Origin: Planctomycetales bacterium ZRK34
Lineage (GTDB): Bacteria > Planctomycetota > Phycisphaerae > Phycisphaerales > Zrk34
DNA length: 64,000 nucleotides
Assembly: GCA_014873095.1 (NCBI GenBank)
Contig: CP050848.1
Location: forward strand, 3,903,850-3,967,849
Direction of reading: 5' to 3'
Part shown: positions 1 through 9,218 of the stretch, one piece after another
Layout of the letters: the number at the start of each line of letters is the position of its first letter
Numbering within the stretch: the first letter of the stretch is position 1
Notes under the pieces: model-generated
The model's database searches: none
What the model was told of the DNA's origin: nothing
What the model saw: the letters and a program-made list of their open reading frames with translations, nothing else
Program-made: the position numbers and the translations under genes

Positions 1-219
1 GGACCCTTCTCACGTCAATGCGTCTAAACTCGTTAATCGGAGTTAAATAGAAGATATGTTTAGTGGTAAATCTTTATATGGGACTGTCTTAGGGAAAACA
101 CTAATCGGGTGTCGCCCAAAGACGTAATGGCAGCCCCGACGTTTGCCTGTCCTCTATCAGGAAAGCGATATAGGCATGGCCTCTTCGCTTTCGAATATCA
201 GGCCTCTGTGGAATCAATT

Positions 220-2766
220 TCAGAAGTTGATGCGTATGCCGACGTTGATCGAGTGGTTGTTCCAGTCGTCATTCAGCGAGGCGGCGTAGTCGGCGAAGAG
301 TGTGAACTGCTCGTTGATATTCAGATCACCGCCGACGCCGAGTTGCACGGTGTTGCGATCGATGTCGACACCGCGATTGCGGAAGGTACCGCCGAGCAGG
401 TTGGCATCGGTGATGATCTGATCGTCGAGCAGTTCGTGGGCCCACGCCACTGAAACGCGCGGGCGCAGATCCATGCCGTTGTCCAGCTTGAAGCTTCGGC
501 TGACGCGCAGGCCGATCGATGGACGCAGGCTGTCGGTGGCGTTGGATGAGATGCCGGTGTTCATCACGCCGGCGCCGGTTTCGGTGTAGGCGTCGTCGAT
601 GACGTGGGTGTACTCGATATTGACGAAGGGTTCAAGATCCCAATCATCAAGGGCGAAGATGTACCCGCCGCCGAAGAAGACCGAGTAGATGTTTGAGTCG
701 TATTCGCCGTCGGCGACCATACCGAGCGCGGTCAGGGGGCGTTCGGTGTTGTTGAAAGCATGCCCGTAGGACAGGCCGCCGTCGAGGTGCCAGTTGGGCG
801 TGATGTAGGAGGCATAGGCGTTGGCGTAGAGCGTGGTTGACTCGGATTCGCCGGAGCCGGACTCGCCGTACAGATTGGACACGACGACCGAGCCGCCGCC
901 GCCGACAAGCAGCTTTTCGGTCATGAGGCACTGCAGTCCGAAATCGGCGCCATGGCTGTTGTACGAATATCCGCTGGAAAAGCGATCGGTGTCGACATGC
1001 CCGAAGTCGTTGAGCGAACGGGCGAAGAAGGTGATCTGCCCGACGGGGGGTTCAGCATCGCGCACCTCCTGCAGGGCCGAGGCGACGGCGGACTGATTGG
1101 CCTGGCCGCCGGCGTCGGCGAGCATGACCGCATCGCGCGTGCGCTCCGCGGCGCGAACCACCTGCTGCATCTGCTGCATGCGCGACTGCGAACTGGTTTG
1201 TACCGCCTGCTGCTGGCGTCGCATGATCTGTGTCGTCGCCTGATAAATCTGCGGCTGAGTCTGTTGGAGTGTCTGCGTGAGTTGGGCCTGATTCATCGAT
1301 TGCATGGCAGCCAGTTCCGGGCTTGAATTACCGCCCAGAATCGCCTGATCAATCACCCGGCCGACCTGCCCCAACTCCATGCCGCCGCTTTGTTCGCCGG
1401 CGTCCTGGAAGTCCATCCCGGGCGCGGCCGTCAGTACAAGATCATTGCCCACGACGGCCAGGCTGAAGTCGAGAATGTATGACTTGTCGTTGACCATGCG
1501 GTCAAGCCCCGCCGGATCACCCGTGATCCCTGAATCGGTCACGATGATGGTGTACTGTCGTGATTCAGTGATGACATCCTTGGCGATGGCGTGGACGGCG
1601 CCCGAAGTCAACACGGCGGAATCGGCCATGATCCAATCAGAATCCCCGGCATTGTTCAACTCGACTTCATACACGCCGCCGTCAAGCGTGAACACGCCGT
1701 CGACGCGCATTCGATCCAGGCTGCTTTCTACCTTACCCCTGGCCGCGATGGGCATGGATTTGTCATAGGCGGATCGATCAACACCCGGGGCGACGGACCC
1801 GGAGGTCACGGTCAGGTTGTGACCGCCGTAGCGGCCACGGAGGCTGCCGCCGTTGATGAGCACATCGCCGTCGGGCGCCGATCCGGACCATCCGAAGATC
1901 AGTGAGCCGGCCGCCAGCGTGGTCAAGCCGGTGTAAGTGTTCTCGCCATCGAGGATCAGATCGCCCGCCCCGGTTTTGGTCAGCCCGCCATCGCCGGAGA
2001 TGTTCCTGTACAGGATGAGCTCCGAATCGGCGGCGACGTCGACACTCAGCGCGATGTCGCTGAAGCCGAAAATGATGTCGTTACCGACTTGCAGGTTCGA
2101 AGACGATGCCAGGGTACTGTCGCCGAAGATGAGCAGGTTGCCATTTCCCAGAGCGCCTGAATCCGATATGGCGATTGTTCCAGCGCCGAGGGCTGTGTCG
2201 CCGGCGTAGGTGTTCATCGTCGTCAGCGTCAGTGTCCCGGCTCCATCCTTGCTCACGCCGCCGTCGCCGCTGATGGTCCCGTTGATGATCGTGTTGTGAT
2301 CCATGGCTACTTTCAAGCCTGTTGTAGCGTCCAACACGATGTTGCCGTTGAATGTCACATCGCCGCTGGTCGTGTTGATCCACGTATCGGTATGCACCGC
2401 GATGTCGACTTCGAAGGTCTGCATCTTGGTCGACTCATTGGTGATGACGCCGCCCATCGCGTTGTTAAATCCGATGCTGTTGCCCGTGATGGTGAAAGCG
2501 TCCGCGGTGGATAAGAAGCGAATCAATTGATAGTTGGTTCCGGCCGCCTGATCGTGATTGACTGACGTGTTGGTCGAGCCGTCAAACAAGGCCCGGTCTC
2601 CGTCAGTTGGAACGTGATCCGTCCAGTTGCCGGCTGCTGACCACAAGTTCGAGGCCGAGCCTGTCCATGCGTTGGAGGGTGAATCGAAAGCCAGGGTCGG
2701 CGCCGAGAACATCATCTGGCCGACACATAACAGCAACCACATCGCAACTGGTTTCACACGCGCCAT
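220..2766 (-). CDS. Autotransporter outer-membrane beta-barrel protein
   Basis: Secreted surface protein of 848 residues. The chosen ATG has a GGAGG 8 nt upstream and opens a clear signal peptide ending near TLAFDS; a longer frame to 2847 lacks this support. The first ~350 residues are a beta-helical passenger with at least two autotransporter-associated strand repeats (GDGGLTKTGAGDLIL-type). A Gln/Met-rich linker around residues 500-580 follows. The last ~250 residues form a beta-barrel ending in the terminal aromatic expected of outer-membrane barrels (...IRINF). By family the barrel exports or anchors the passenger; the ligand of the passenger is unknown. No enzymatic motif was seen. It lies downstream of miaA on the same strand, but 134 nt separate them and cotranscription is uncertain. 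Confidence 0.88.
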   Translation of the reverse strand: MARVKPVAMWLLLCVGQMMFSAPTLAFDSPSNAWTGSASNLWSAAGNWTDHVPTDGDRALFDGSTNTSVNHDQAAGTNYQLIRFLSTADAFTITGNSIGFNNAMGGVITNESTKMQTFEVDIAVHTDTWINTTSGDVTFNGNIVLDATTGLKVAMDHNTIINGTISGDGGVSKDGAGTLTLTTMNTYAGDTALGAGTIAISDSGALGNGNLLIFGDSTLASSSNLQVGNDIIFGFSDIALSVDVAADSELILYRNISGDGGLTKTGAGDLILDGENTYTGLTTLAAGSLIFGWSGSAPDGDVLINGGSLRGRYGGHNLTVTSGSVAPGVDRSAYDKSMPIAARGKVESSLDRMRVDGVFTLDGGVYEVELNNAGDSDWIMADSAVLTSGAVHAIAKDVITESRQYTIIVTDSGITGDPAGLDRMVNDKSYILDFSLAVVGNDLVLTAAPGMDFQDAGEQSGGMELGQVGRVIDQAILGGNSSPELAAMQSMNQAQLTQTLQQTQPQIYQATTQIMRRQQQAVQTSSQSRMQQMQQVVRAAERTRDAVMLADAGGQANQSAVASALQEVRDAEPPVGQITFFARSLNDFGHVDTDRFSSGYSYNSHGADFGLQCLMTEKLLVGGGGSVVVSNLYGESGSGESESTTLYANAYASYITPNWHLDGGLSYGHAFNNTERPLTALGMVADGEYDSNIYSVFFGGGYIFALDDWDLEPFVNIEYTHVIDDAYTETGAGVMNTGISSNATDSLRPSIGLRVSRSFKLDNGMDLRPRVSVAWAHELLDDQIITDANLLGGTFRNRGVDIDRNTVQLGVGGDLNINEQFTLFADYAASLNDDWNNHSINVGIRINF

Positions 2767-2900
2767 AACAGGTGCCTCCAATGGAATCACAACAATCCAT
2801 CCGGGTGCGTCTCCCGGTGGGATGATAAGCACCTGTGACATCGGCAAGCCGGGCCGAAATCATGAGCGTAAGTTTATGAATTAAAAGGATTTGCGGGTAT

Positions 2901-3875
2901 TTACCTAGTGGCATCCCGCGCGTCGTGTGGGGGCTGGCAGGTTTGATCGATTGCGGTCGCGACGACCAGATCCCACGACATGGCTTCGGGATTCAGCCAG
3001 GCGACGCCGCGATAGCGCTTCAGCCAGGTGCGTTGAGATTTGGCGAAGCGGCGCGTGTCGATCTTCACGCGCTCGATCACTTCGTCGCGGGTGTATCGGC
3101 CGGCCAGATGGTCGAGCACCTGCTTGGTGCCGATCGCCTGACGGGCCTGTTCGCCGAGCAGGTTCGCATCGAGCAGGCGTTGGGTTTCGGCGATGAGGTC
3201 TTCGCTGTCGTCGGGTGGAGCGAACATCGATTTGACCCGCGCGTTGATGCGACGATTGATCGTCGGTGTCCCCCACTCCAGTCCGATCATGGTGGGGTTG
3301 TGGCGATAGGTTTTATCGCGAGACTCGCTCCACTGGCGTTGAAGCTGACTGATCGGCTGGCCGGTCAGGTGGTGCACCTCGAGGGCGCGTACGAGGCGTT
3401 TGTGATCGTTGGCGTCGATGCGCGATGCGGCCTCGGGATCGATCGCGCACAACCGATGATGCAGCTCGGCGGCGGGCGTGTTCGCACAGGCGGCGCGAAA
3501 GGCTTCATCGGCCGGCGGGCCTTCGAACATGCCTTCGAGCAGGGCTTTGAGATACAGGTTGGTGCCGCCGACGACGATGGGCAGTTTGCCGCGGGCGTGC
3601 ATGTCGGCGATCAGGCGCTCGGCGTGGTCGAGCCAGTCGGCGACGGTCCACGATTCGGTCGTGTCCACACAGTCGATCAGATGATGCGGGGCGGCGGCGC
3701 GTTGCTCGGCAGTCGGTTTGGCGGTGCCGGCGTTGAGCTGGCGATACACCTGCATCGAATCCGCGCTGATGATCTCACCGTCCCCGTCAGAGGCGCGTGC
3801 GATCGCAACAGCCAGTTCAGACTTGCCGCCGGCCGTGGGGCCGACGATTACCACAATGCGCTGCGGATCAGCCAT
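2901..3875 (-). CDS. miaA: tRNA dimethylallyltransferase MiaA
   Basis: Transfers a dimethylallyl group to N6 of A37 in tRNAs reading UNN codons, in the cytoplasm. The 324-residue length is normal for the family. The P-loop GPTAGGKSE sits at residues 12-20, followed by the DSMQVYR motif (~40), GGTNLY (~104) and a C-terminal IKIDTRRFAKSQRTW-like tRNA-binding stretch. The ATG has no Shine-Dalgarno sequence. Instead a -10-like TACACT (3888-3883) ends 7 nt before it, which may mean a leaderless transcript. The stop of the PEP-CTERM gene lies 36 nt upstream, so read-through is also possible. Confidence 0.96.
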   Translation of the reverse strand: MADPQRIVVIVGPTAGGKSELAVAIARASDGDGEIISADSMQVYRQLNAGTAKPTAEQRAAAPHHLIDCVDTTESWTVADWLDHAERLIADMHARGKLPIVVGGTNLYLKALLEGMFEGPPADEAFRAACANTPAAELHHRLCAIDPEAASRIDANDHKRLVRALEVHHLTGQPISQLQRQWSESRDKTYRHNPTMIGLEWGTPTINRRINARVKSMFAPPDDSEDLIAETQRLLDANLLGEQARQAIGTKQVLDHLAGRYTRDEVIERVKIDTRRFAKSQRTWLKRYRGVAWLNPEAMSWDLVVATAIDQTCQPPHDARDATR

Positions 3876-3911
3876 GGACCACAGTGTAGCGCATCAGGCT
3901 TGAAAATGTGA

Positions 3912-5318
3912 TTACACCCGGCCCCGGCGACGCATCATGCCCGTCAGGCCGATCAAACTGATCCAGATGCCCGCCGGCGCCGGCACGCGCGATGTGCCCG
4001 TCAGCGACCACTGATACATGTTGCCGTCGCCGCCCAGCGGGGCGTCTTCATCGGTGAACAACGTGAGCACCGCGTCGAAATCACCGGCCGTGCTCATGGG
4101 GTCAAATTCAATCGTCAGCGTCAGATCGTCGCCCTTAAGGATCGCGCCCAGCGGCGTCGTGAGGCTGAACTTGTCAGCGTCGGCCCCGGTGATCATGTAG
4201 TCGACGAGGGTGAGGGTGGTCAGGTCATCATTGCCGCCGTTGTCGTCGAGCGTGGTGTTGGACACGATCAGATCGATCATGCCGGACTCATCGCTGACGA
4301 GATTGACATCGGCGACGTGGATCGTCGTATCGGGCGTGATGGAACTGTCGAACACAGGTCCTACGCCGATGCCTTGAAGCGTGACGGGCGCGTCGGCGTC
4401 TGCGACACCGGCCGAGTCATTCGAGTCGATCTGCCCGATCGCTTCGCTGTCAGCACCGTGATCGGTCGGTGCGTAGCGATAGCCAATCGTGGTCGAGGCG
4501 CCGCTGCCCAGAGAGGTGAATGTGCCGTCGCCCAAAAGCGTGAACTCACCTGCGCCGGGCGTCGGCGCCTGGCCGGTCAGACCGTCGGGCTGGATGCCGC
4601 CGGTGTTGGTGATGGTGAGATCTGCGTCGTTCGTCGTGCCGATGCGGACGATGCCGAAGTCGACGGTGGCGGGTTGGGCCGGGTCGGCATTGGTCGTCAG
4701 TTCGGGCGAGGCGGCAGGGGAGAAGGCGGTGATCAGGCGGGTCCAGTCACCGGGTGAACTGGCGGTCCAGTTGATGTCGACCTTGTTGCCATTGAAGACG
4801 GTGGTGTCGCCGCCTTCGAGGCCGCGCAGGCCGAAGTCGTTGTAGTCCAGATTATCGAGGCCGACGATCGCATCGCTGGCGAAGAGTTTCTGGTCGGCCG
4901 TGATGAATGCGAAGATTTCCGAGTCCAGCACGACGGAGCCTGCGACGGTGCCGCTGGACCCGTTGCCGGGATCCCACTGCAGGTAGTGGCTGGACACGAT
5001 CGTGCCGGCCTTGATCAGAAAGCCGCCGCTGACAGCTTCGATATACGATGCGCTTTCATCGGCGACGCGATCCACGAGCAGGTCTTCGGTGAGCGTGACG
5101 TTCTGCTTCTCGTCCCACGTGGTGAGAATACCGTCGTTGGGATTCTGCGTGACAGGGTTCGGCGGGGTGGTCGTGATGATGGCGTCGTTGGCGCCGGTAA
5201 TGTTCTCGAAGCCCGTCAGCGTCGCGACAGCCGGTGAAACTGTTACCGCCGCCGTGATGACCAACGAGTACAAGCAACAAGACCATAACCTTTTGCAGGT
5301 GTTGATTGGCGATTTCAT
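3912..5318 (-). CDS. Choice-of-anchor D protein with PEP-CTERM-like tail (array member 1)
   Basis: Secreted protein of 468 residues. Residues 1-33 are a signal peptide. Residues ~40-205 form a module seen in other PEP-CTERM proteins (LTEDLLVD..., RGLEGGD), function unknown. From ~205 comes the choice-of-anchor D half shared with the next three genes (VDFGIVRIGTTNDADLTITNTGG). It ends with a sorting signal: VPAPAG, a short hydrophobic helix and the basic MMRRRGRV. By analogy with PEP-CTERM proteins it would be processed by an exosortase/archaeosortase-type enzyme, but none is in the window. It has its own promoter (5394-5423) behind a strong hairpin. Ligand and role are unknown; structural or adhesive exoprotein is a guess. 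Confidence 0.85.
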   Translation of the reverse strand: MKSPINTCKRLWSCCLYSLVITAAVTVSPAVATLTGFENITGANDAIITTTPPNPVTQNPNDGILTTWDEKQNVTLTEDLLVDRVADESASYIEAVSGGFLIKAGTIVSSHYLQWDPGNGSSGTVAGSVVLDSEIFAFITADQKLFASDAIVGLDNLDYNDFGLRGLEGGDTTVFNGNKVDINWTASSPGDWTRLITAFSPAASPELTTNADPAQPATVDFGIVRIGTTNDADLTITNTGGIQPDGLTGQAPTPGAGEFTLLGDGTFTSLGSGASTTIGYRYAPTDHGADSEAIGQIDSNDSAGVADADAPVTLQGIGVGPVFDSSITPDTTIHVADVNLVSDESGMIDLIVSNTTLDDNGGNDDLTTLTLVDYMITGADADKFSLTTPLGAILKGDDLTLTIEFDPMSTAGDFDAVLTLFTDEDAPLGGDGNMYQWSLTGTSRVPAPAGIWISLIGLTGMMRRRGRV

Positions 5319-5393
5319 AGGTGCCCAACAAAATGAGGTGTCTACTCTTTCTCACGGACAGTCGCGTGGGGGCGACGCCCAACCATTGGGTAG

Positions 5394-5423
5394 ATTATAC
5401 CCACTAACTGTTAAATGTTGCAA
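5394..5423 (-). promoter_or_regulatory. Sigma-70-like promoter of PEP-CTERM array member 1
   Basis: Reading the minus strand: -35 TTGCAA (5423-5418), 18-bp spacer, perfect -10 TATAAT (5399-5394). The start codon is 75 nt downstream, so the leader is about 70 nt. A bidirectional terminator lies immediately upstream, separating this gene from array member 2. Nothing else coding was seen in the 472-bp gap 5319-5790. Confidence 0.7.
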
Positions 5424-5424
5424 T

Positions 5425-5456
5425 GAAAAACCCCCGTGGGAGGGCGGGGGTTTTTC
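5425..5456. terminator. Bidirectional rho-independent terminator
   Basis: Perfect 12-bp stem (GAAAAACCCCCG with CGGGGGTTTTTC) and 8-nt loop, with the A- and T-runs inside the stem, so it can act on both strands. It directly abuts the -35 of the promoter at 5394-5423. Confidence 0.8.
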
Positions 5457-5732
5457 GCACGTGGGTATATGTTCAGCGGTATGGTGTCCGCGTTGAAGTT
5501 TCACGCATTGTCGTGTCGCGTGACGGGATGTTTAAAGCGATCCGCGTGCCAGTTCATTCCGCGGCGGGTCGAATTTTGGCAATCCATGATGCAGCTTCAT
5601 GAGAGCGGTTTTTATCGGCATTTCCGGGAGAATTCGCGGGTGTTCACATGCTGATGGATTTGCGGATTCTGCGGGCGCGTCGGTTCAGTGACACGCCTGG
5701 CCTGCGGGCTGTTGTCTGGCCGACACGCGCGC

Positions 5733-5773
5733 AAAGAAAAACCCCGACGCGGCGGCACCGGGGCGTTGGGGTT
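5733..5773 (-). terminator. Rho-independent terminator after PEP-CTERM array member 2
   Basis: On the minus strand an 11-bp stem with one G-T wobble (AACCCCAACGC with GCGTCGGGGTT) is followed by a T-rich tail. It starts 18 nt after the stop codon at 5791. Confidence 0.8.
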
Positions 5774-5790
5774 GGTCGAATCAAGCGAAG

Positions 5791-7455
5791 TCAGCTTGTG
5801 CGGCGCCGACGCCGGAACATACCCGCGGCCAGCAACAGCCCTGGGCCGAACATGGCGGGGGTCGGCACATTTGAGGCCGAGCCGATCAGGTTCCACGACA
5901 GTTCCGTCCCTGCTTCGCCGTAGGCGGCATTCAGGTCGGTCAGCAGGTGAAAGGCCGCTTCGAAGTCACCGTCGGTGACGGGGTTGAACTTGATCTGGAG
6001 CGTGAGGGTTTCACCGGCCATGATCACATCCAGCGGCGTCAGCAGCGTGAACAGGCCGGCATCGGGGCCGGTGATGCTGTAGCTGAGCAATGACAGGGCG
6101 GTGAGGGTGTCATCACCGACAGCGCCCATGAATGTGTTGGCCAGATCGATTTCGATCAGACCCATCGCGCCGGGGCCGTCTGCGGTGCCGGCGTCGAGCG
6201 TCGAACCCATCGGGTTGGGGGCCAGGTCGACCACGGGCCCGACGCCGATGCCCTGGAGCGTGATCGTGTTGCTTCCGCCGGAGGTGTTGACGGTGATCGC
6301 TTCCTGGACGAAGCCGGCGCTGGTGGGGGCGTAGGTGAAGCTTTTGAGTGCGGAGTCGCCGGCCATGAGGCTGATCGCGTCATCGGGCTGGGGACCGGAG
6401 AAGTCGCCGGTGGCGGTATCGACCGTGCCGGTGAGCGTCGAGCCGGTGCCGCCTACGTTGGTGACGGTCAGGTCCATCGTGCTTGTATCCCCGATGCGGA
6501 CGAACCCGAAGTTAAGTCGGCCGCCATTGTCGGGGTCGGTGCCGAGCAAGGCCGGAGCCTCAAAGCCGGAGACGACCAGGATCTGGTCGCCACCGCCGAA
6601 GGTGGAAAACAGGAAGTCGCCGGTCATCGGGTCGATGATGGCGCCTTCGGCGCCGCTGAGACCCGTGATGAAATCGCGACCGGTGGCCAGAATCGGATCG
6701 CCGTTGTTGTCGATCTCGTAAGCTCGCACACGGTTGGAGCTGTATTCCGACAGAAGGATGCTGTCGTTGGTGAATCCGGCGGAACCGCCTTTGATGTAGA
6801 CAATGCCTTCGGGGCCGTTTCCAGTGACGATCGACTGAGAAACGCTGGTGACGTCAAAGGTGCCCGAGCCGTCGGGCGTCAGGCCGACTGTGTACCAGGT
6901 GTCAGCATTGTACGAAGCGATCTTGAACTGCCCGGCTCCGGCAAAGCCGATCGGAACAAACGCCAGCGTCCCGACGGATGAACTGATGCCCAGGTCGGTC
7001 AGATTGATCATTTTGTCCGGCGTGGTGGAGCCCGGCTTGATCTGTCCGAGCATGTTGTTGCTGTAGGTCGTGAAAAACAACACGCCATTGTCGGGATGGT
7101 AGCTGAGTCCGCCGTCGATATTTGGAGCGGTGGAGAAGAGGCTGGCCGAACCGTTGAAGCCGGTGATGTGATTGGCCGCGTCGCGCACGACATCGATCGT
7201 GTAGATCGATCCGTTGGAATTGTTGGCAGAGCCGCCGATCAGCAGGGTGTCGTTGTCAAGGAAATTGATGCCCCCGAGTGGACCGGTCACGCCCGACGGC
7301 GTGCCGAGACTCAAGTACGCATAGTCCATGTCGAAGTCCGTACCGAACACCTGAGCCTGCGCCTGCGGGCAAGCGATCACCAGAGTCCAGACAAACATCG
7401 CCGCCGCGCTCAATCGCAACAAGCGTTCCACCAGTTTGAATTTAGTCACAATCAT
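5791..7455 (-). CDS. Beta-propeller-like, choice-of-anchor D protein with PEP-CTERM-like tail (array member 2)
   Basis: Secreted protein of 554 residues with a signal peptide (residues 1-~35, cut near QAQA). Residues ~45-295 look like an NHL/SMP-30-type repeat propeller (GGINFLDNDTLLIGG, GLSYHPDNGVLFF, GAIIDPMTGDFLFST). From ~300 it carries the shared choice-of-anchor D half (LNFGFVRIGDTSTMDLTVTN). It ends VPTPAM, hydrophobic helix, RRRRRTS. Its start is 58 nt after the stop of array member 3 with no clear terminator between, so the two may be cotranscribed. Function unknown; the propeller fold suggests ligand or sugar binding, which is inference. Confidence 0.84.
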   Translation of the reverse strand: MIVTKFKLVERLLRLSAAAMFVWTLVIACPQAQAQVFGTDFDMDYAYLSLGTPSGVTGPLGGINFLDNDTLLIGGSANNSNGSIYTIDVVRDAANHITGFNGSASLFSTAPNIDGGLSYHPDNGVLFFTTYSNNMLGQIKPGSTTPDKMINLTDLGISSSVGTLAFVPIGFAGAGQFKIASYNADTWYTVGLTPDGSGTFDVTSVSQSIVTGNGPEGIVYIKGGSAGFTNDSILLSEYSSNRVRAYEIDNNGDPILATGRDFITGLSGAEGAIIDPMTGDFLFSTFGGGDQILVVSGFEAPALLGTDPDNGGRLNFGFVRIGDTSTMDLTVTNVGGTGSTLTGTVDTATGDFSGPQPDDAISLMAGDSALKSFTYAPTSAGFVQEAITVNTSGGSNTITLQGIGVGPVVDLAPNPMGSTLDAGTADGPGAMGLIEIDLANTFMGAVGDDTLTALSLLSYSITGPDAGLFTLLTPLDVIMAGETLTLQIKFNPVTDGDFEAAFHLLTDLNAAYGEAGTELSWNLIGSASNVPTPAMFGPGLLLAAGMFRRRRRTS

Positions 7456-7513
7456 CTTTCAACCCCATATCATGGCTGCGCAGCAGCATAATCAATCTGT
7501 GTTAGAAAGTCAC

Positions 7514-9019
7514 TCATTTTCTGCGGCGCAGGCGGGTCATCCCCGCCAGGGCCAGTGCGCCGCCGAGCATCGACGGGGCCGGCACATTTTCGGCTGAGCC
7601 GATCAGATTCCACGACAGTTGCGTTCCCGCTTCGCCGTATGGGGCGTTCAGGTCGGTCAGCAGCGTGAATTGCGCGTCGGTGAATGTGCCGTCGGTTCGG
7701 GGCGTGAACTTGATCTGCAGCGTCACCTCGTCGCCGGCGACAATCTCCGTCAGCGGTGTGACCAACTCGAACAGATCCGCATCAGCGCCGGTGAAGGCGA
7801 AATCCAGCAGCGAGAGCGTCGTCAGCGTGTCGTCACCGACGCTGCCGACGAATGCGTTGCCGAGGGTCAACTCGATGATGCTCATGCCGCCGGCCGTGGT
7901 GACGGCGCCGGCATCGAGCGTTTGGCCTGTGTTGACGCTGGTGGTCAGCACCGGGCCGACGCCGATGCCCTGCAGGGTGATCGTGTGCGAGCCCAGTGAG
8001 GTGTCGACGGTGATTGAGTCGGTCATGAACCCGGCGGTCATCGGCGAGTACGTGAACGTCTGAAGCAGCGGGTCGTCAGCCAGGAGTTCGTAATTGCCGT
8101 CGGGCGTCGGGCCGGCGAATGGACCCGAAGCGGAACTGGTGTTGCCGGTGATGATGGTGCCGGCTCCGCCGACGTTGGCGACTTCCAGGTCCATGGCCTT
8201 GGTGTCGCCGATGCGGGTGAAGCCGAAGTTGAGGCGGCCGCCGTCATCGGGGTTGGTCGCCAGCACCGCTTCGGTCTGCGTGAATGACTCGTAGCGGACG
8301 GTGGACTGCGAGTAGTTGTAAAACCCGAATCGCCCGGATTCGAACTGGCCGTTTTCGAACATCGCGGCCGTATCGGTGTCCAGGTCTTGGAAGCGGAGAT
8401 CGAAGATCGTCTGGCCGGTATCGAACTGTCCGCCGGCGACGTCGATTTTGATGTGGTCAGCGGTGTAGAGCAGGCTGAAGTTGTAGGCGGTGTTGTCCCG
8501 CCAGCCGGTGCCTGCGCCGGTCACGCTGTCCAGAACCGTTACGTCGATGCTCTGGCTGCTGACTTTGTCCCAGAATTCGTGGTTGACATCGCTGGAGGTG
8601 CCGCGATGCTCGCCTCGAGCGTAGGTCAGGTTGAACCCTTCCGGGGCGCCGGACTGGGCGCCCTGCTTCCAGTCAAACAACAGGAAGTCGACGATGCGGT
8701 CGTCGGGGGCGGTGGTGGCGCCCAGCGGGGACTTGAGGCCGAAGACGAAACCGATGAAGTCATCGTCGCCGGTGGTCTCCACGCCGAAGCTGCCCTCGAC
8801 GGTGGTGTTGAAAAACTCGTTGGGGCTGACAAACAACCCGACGCCGCCGTTGACGGTCTGCAGCACGCTGGAGCCGTCGGTCGTGACGTTCCACGTGCTC
8901 TGATTGAGTTGGCCTTCCTGGGTCCACGTGTTCAGATCGACCGCAGACGTGCCCTGAGCGCGGACCGTACCCGCGATCAGGGTGATAAGCATTCCAGCAA
9001 TAACTCCAAAGCTCTTCAT
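7514..9019 (-). CDS. TSP-C-like, choice-of-anchor D protein with PEP-CTERM-like tail (array member 3)
   Basis: Secreted protein of 501 residues. The signal peptide ends near VRAQG. Residues ~25-245 resemble the thrombospondin C-terminal L-lectin-like domain: VDLNTWTQEG at the start, the signature DDDFIGFVFGLKS, LFDWKQGAQSG, and GRFGFYNYSQSTVRYESF at the end. From ~250 comes the shared choice-of-anchor D half (LNFGFTRIGDTKAMDLEVAN). The tail is VPAPSM, helix, RLRRRK. It is closest in layout to array member 4. A lectin-like or cell-surface adhesive role is plausible but not shown. Confidence 0.86.
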   Translation of the reverse strand: MKSFGVIAGMLITLIAGTVRAQGTSAVDLNTWTQEGQLNQSTWNVTTDGSSVLQTVNGGVGLFVSPNEFFNTTVEGSFGVETTGDDDFIGFVFGLKSPLGATTAPDDRIVDFLLFDWKQGAQSGAPEGFNLTYARGEHRGTSSDVNHEFWDKVSSQSIDVTVLDSVTGAGTGWRDNTAYNFSLLYTADHIKIDVAGGQFDTGQTIFDLRFQDLDTDTAAMFENGQFESGRFGFYNYSQSTVRYESFTQTEAVLATNPDDGGRLNFGFTRIGDTKAMDLEVANVGGAGTIITGNTSSASGPFAGPTPDGNYELLADDPLLQTFTYSPMTAGFMTDSITVDTSLGSHTITLQGIGVGPVLTTSVNTGQTLDAGAVTTAGGMSIIELTLGNAFVGSVGDDTLTTLSLLDFAFTGADADLFELVTPLTEIVAGDEVTLQIKFTPRTDGTFTDAQFTLLTDLNAPYGEAGTQLSWNLIGSAENVPAPSMLGGALALAGMTRLRRRK

Positions 9020-9152
9020 CTCAATCCCTTGGGGGGTCAGTGTGTTTCGAGGCTCTTTCCAGAACCCCAGAGGTGAATCTTTCTTCCAATTTTGCCATTA
9101 CAATATAACCCGACACGCCTTGGGTGACCAGCTTCTTTTTTAAGAATTCACA

Positions 9153-9195
9153 CAAAAAAGCAGGGCCCCGGCATGATTTGCACACCGGGACCCTG
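9153..9195 (-). terminator. Rho-independent terminator after PEP-CTERM array member 4
   Basis: On the minus strand an 11-bp stem (CAGGGTCCCGG with CCGGGGCCCTG, one mismatch) is followed by CTTTTTTG. It lies 24 nt past the stop codon at 9219. Confidence 0.85.
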
Positions 9196-9218
9196 AATGT
9201 TGGGTCAACGTTCGGCGA

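Noticed and set aside
109..453. Short plus-strand frame at the left edge
   Set aside because: Overlaps the barrel domain of the autotransporter in antisense; no independent support. Positions 1-219 hold nothing I can name.
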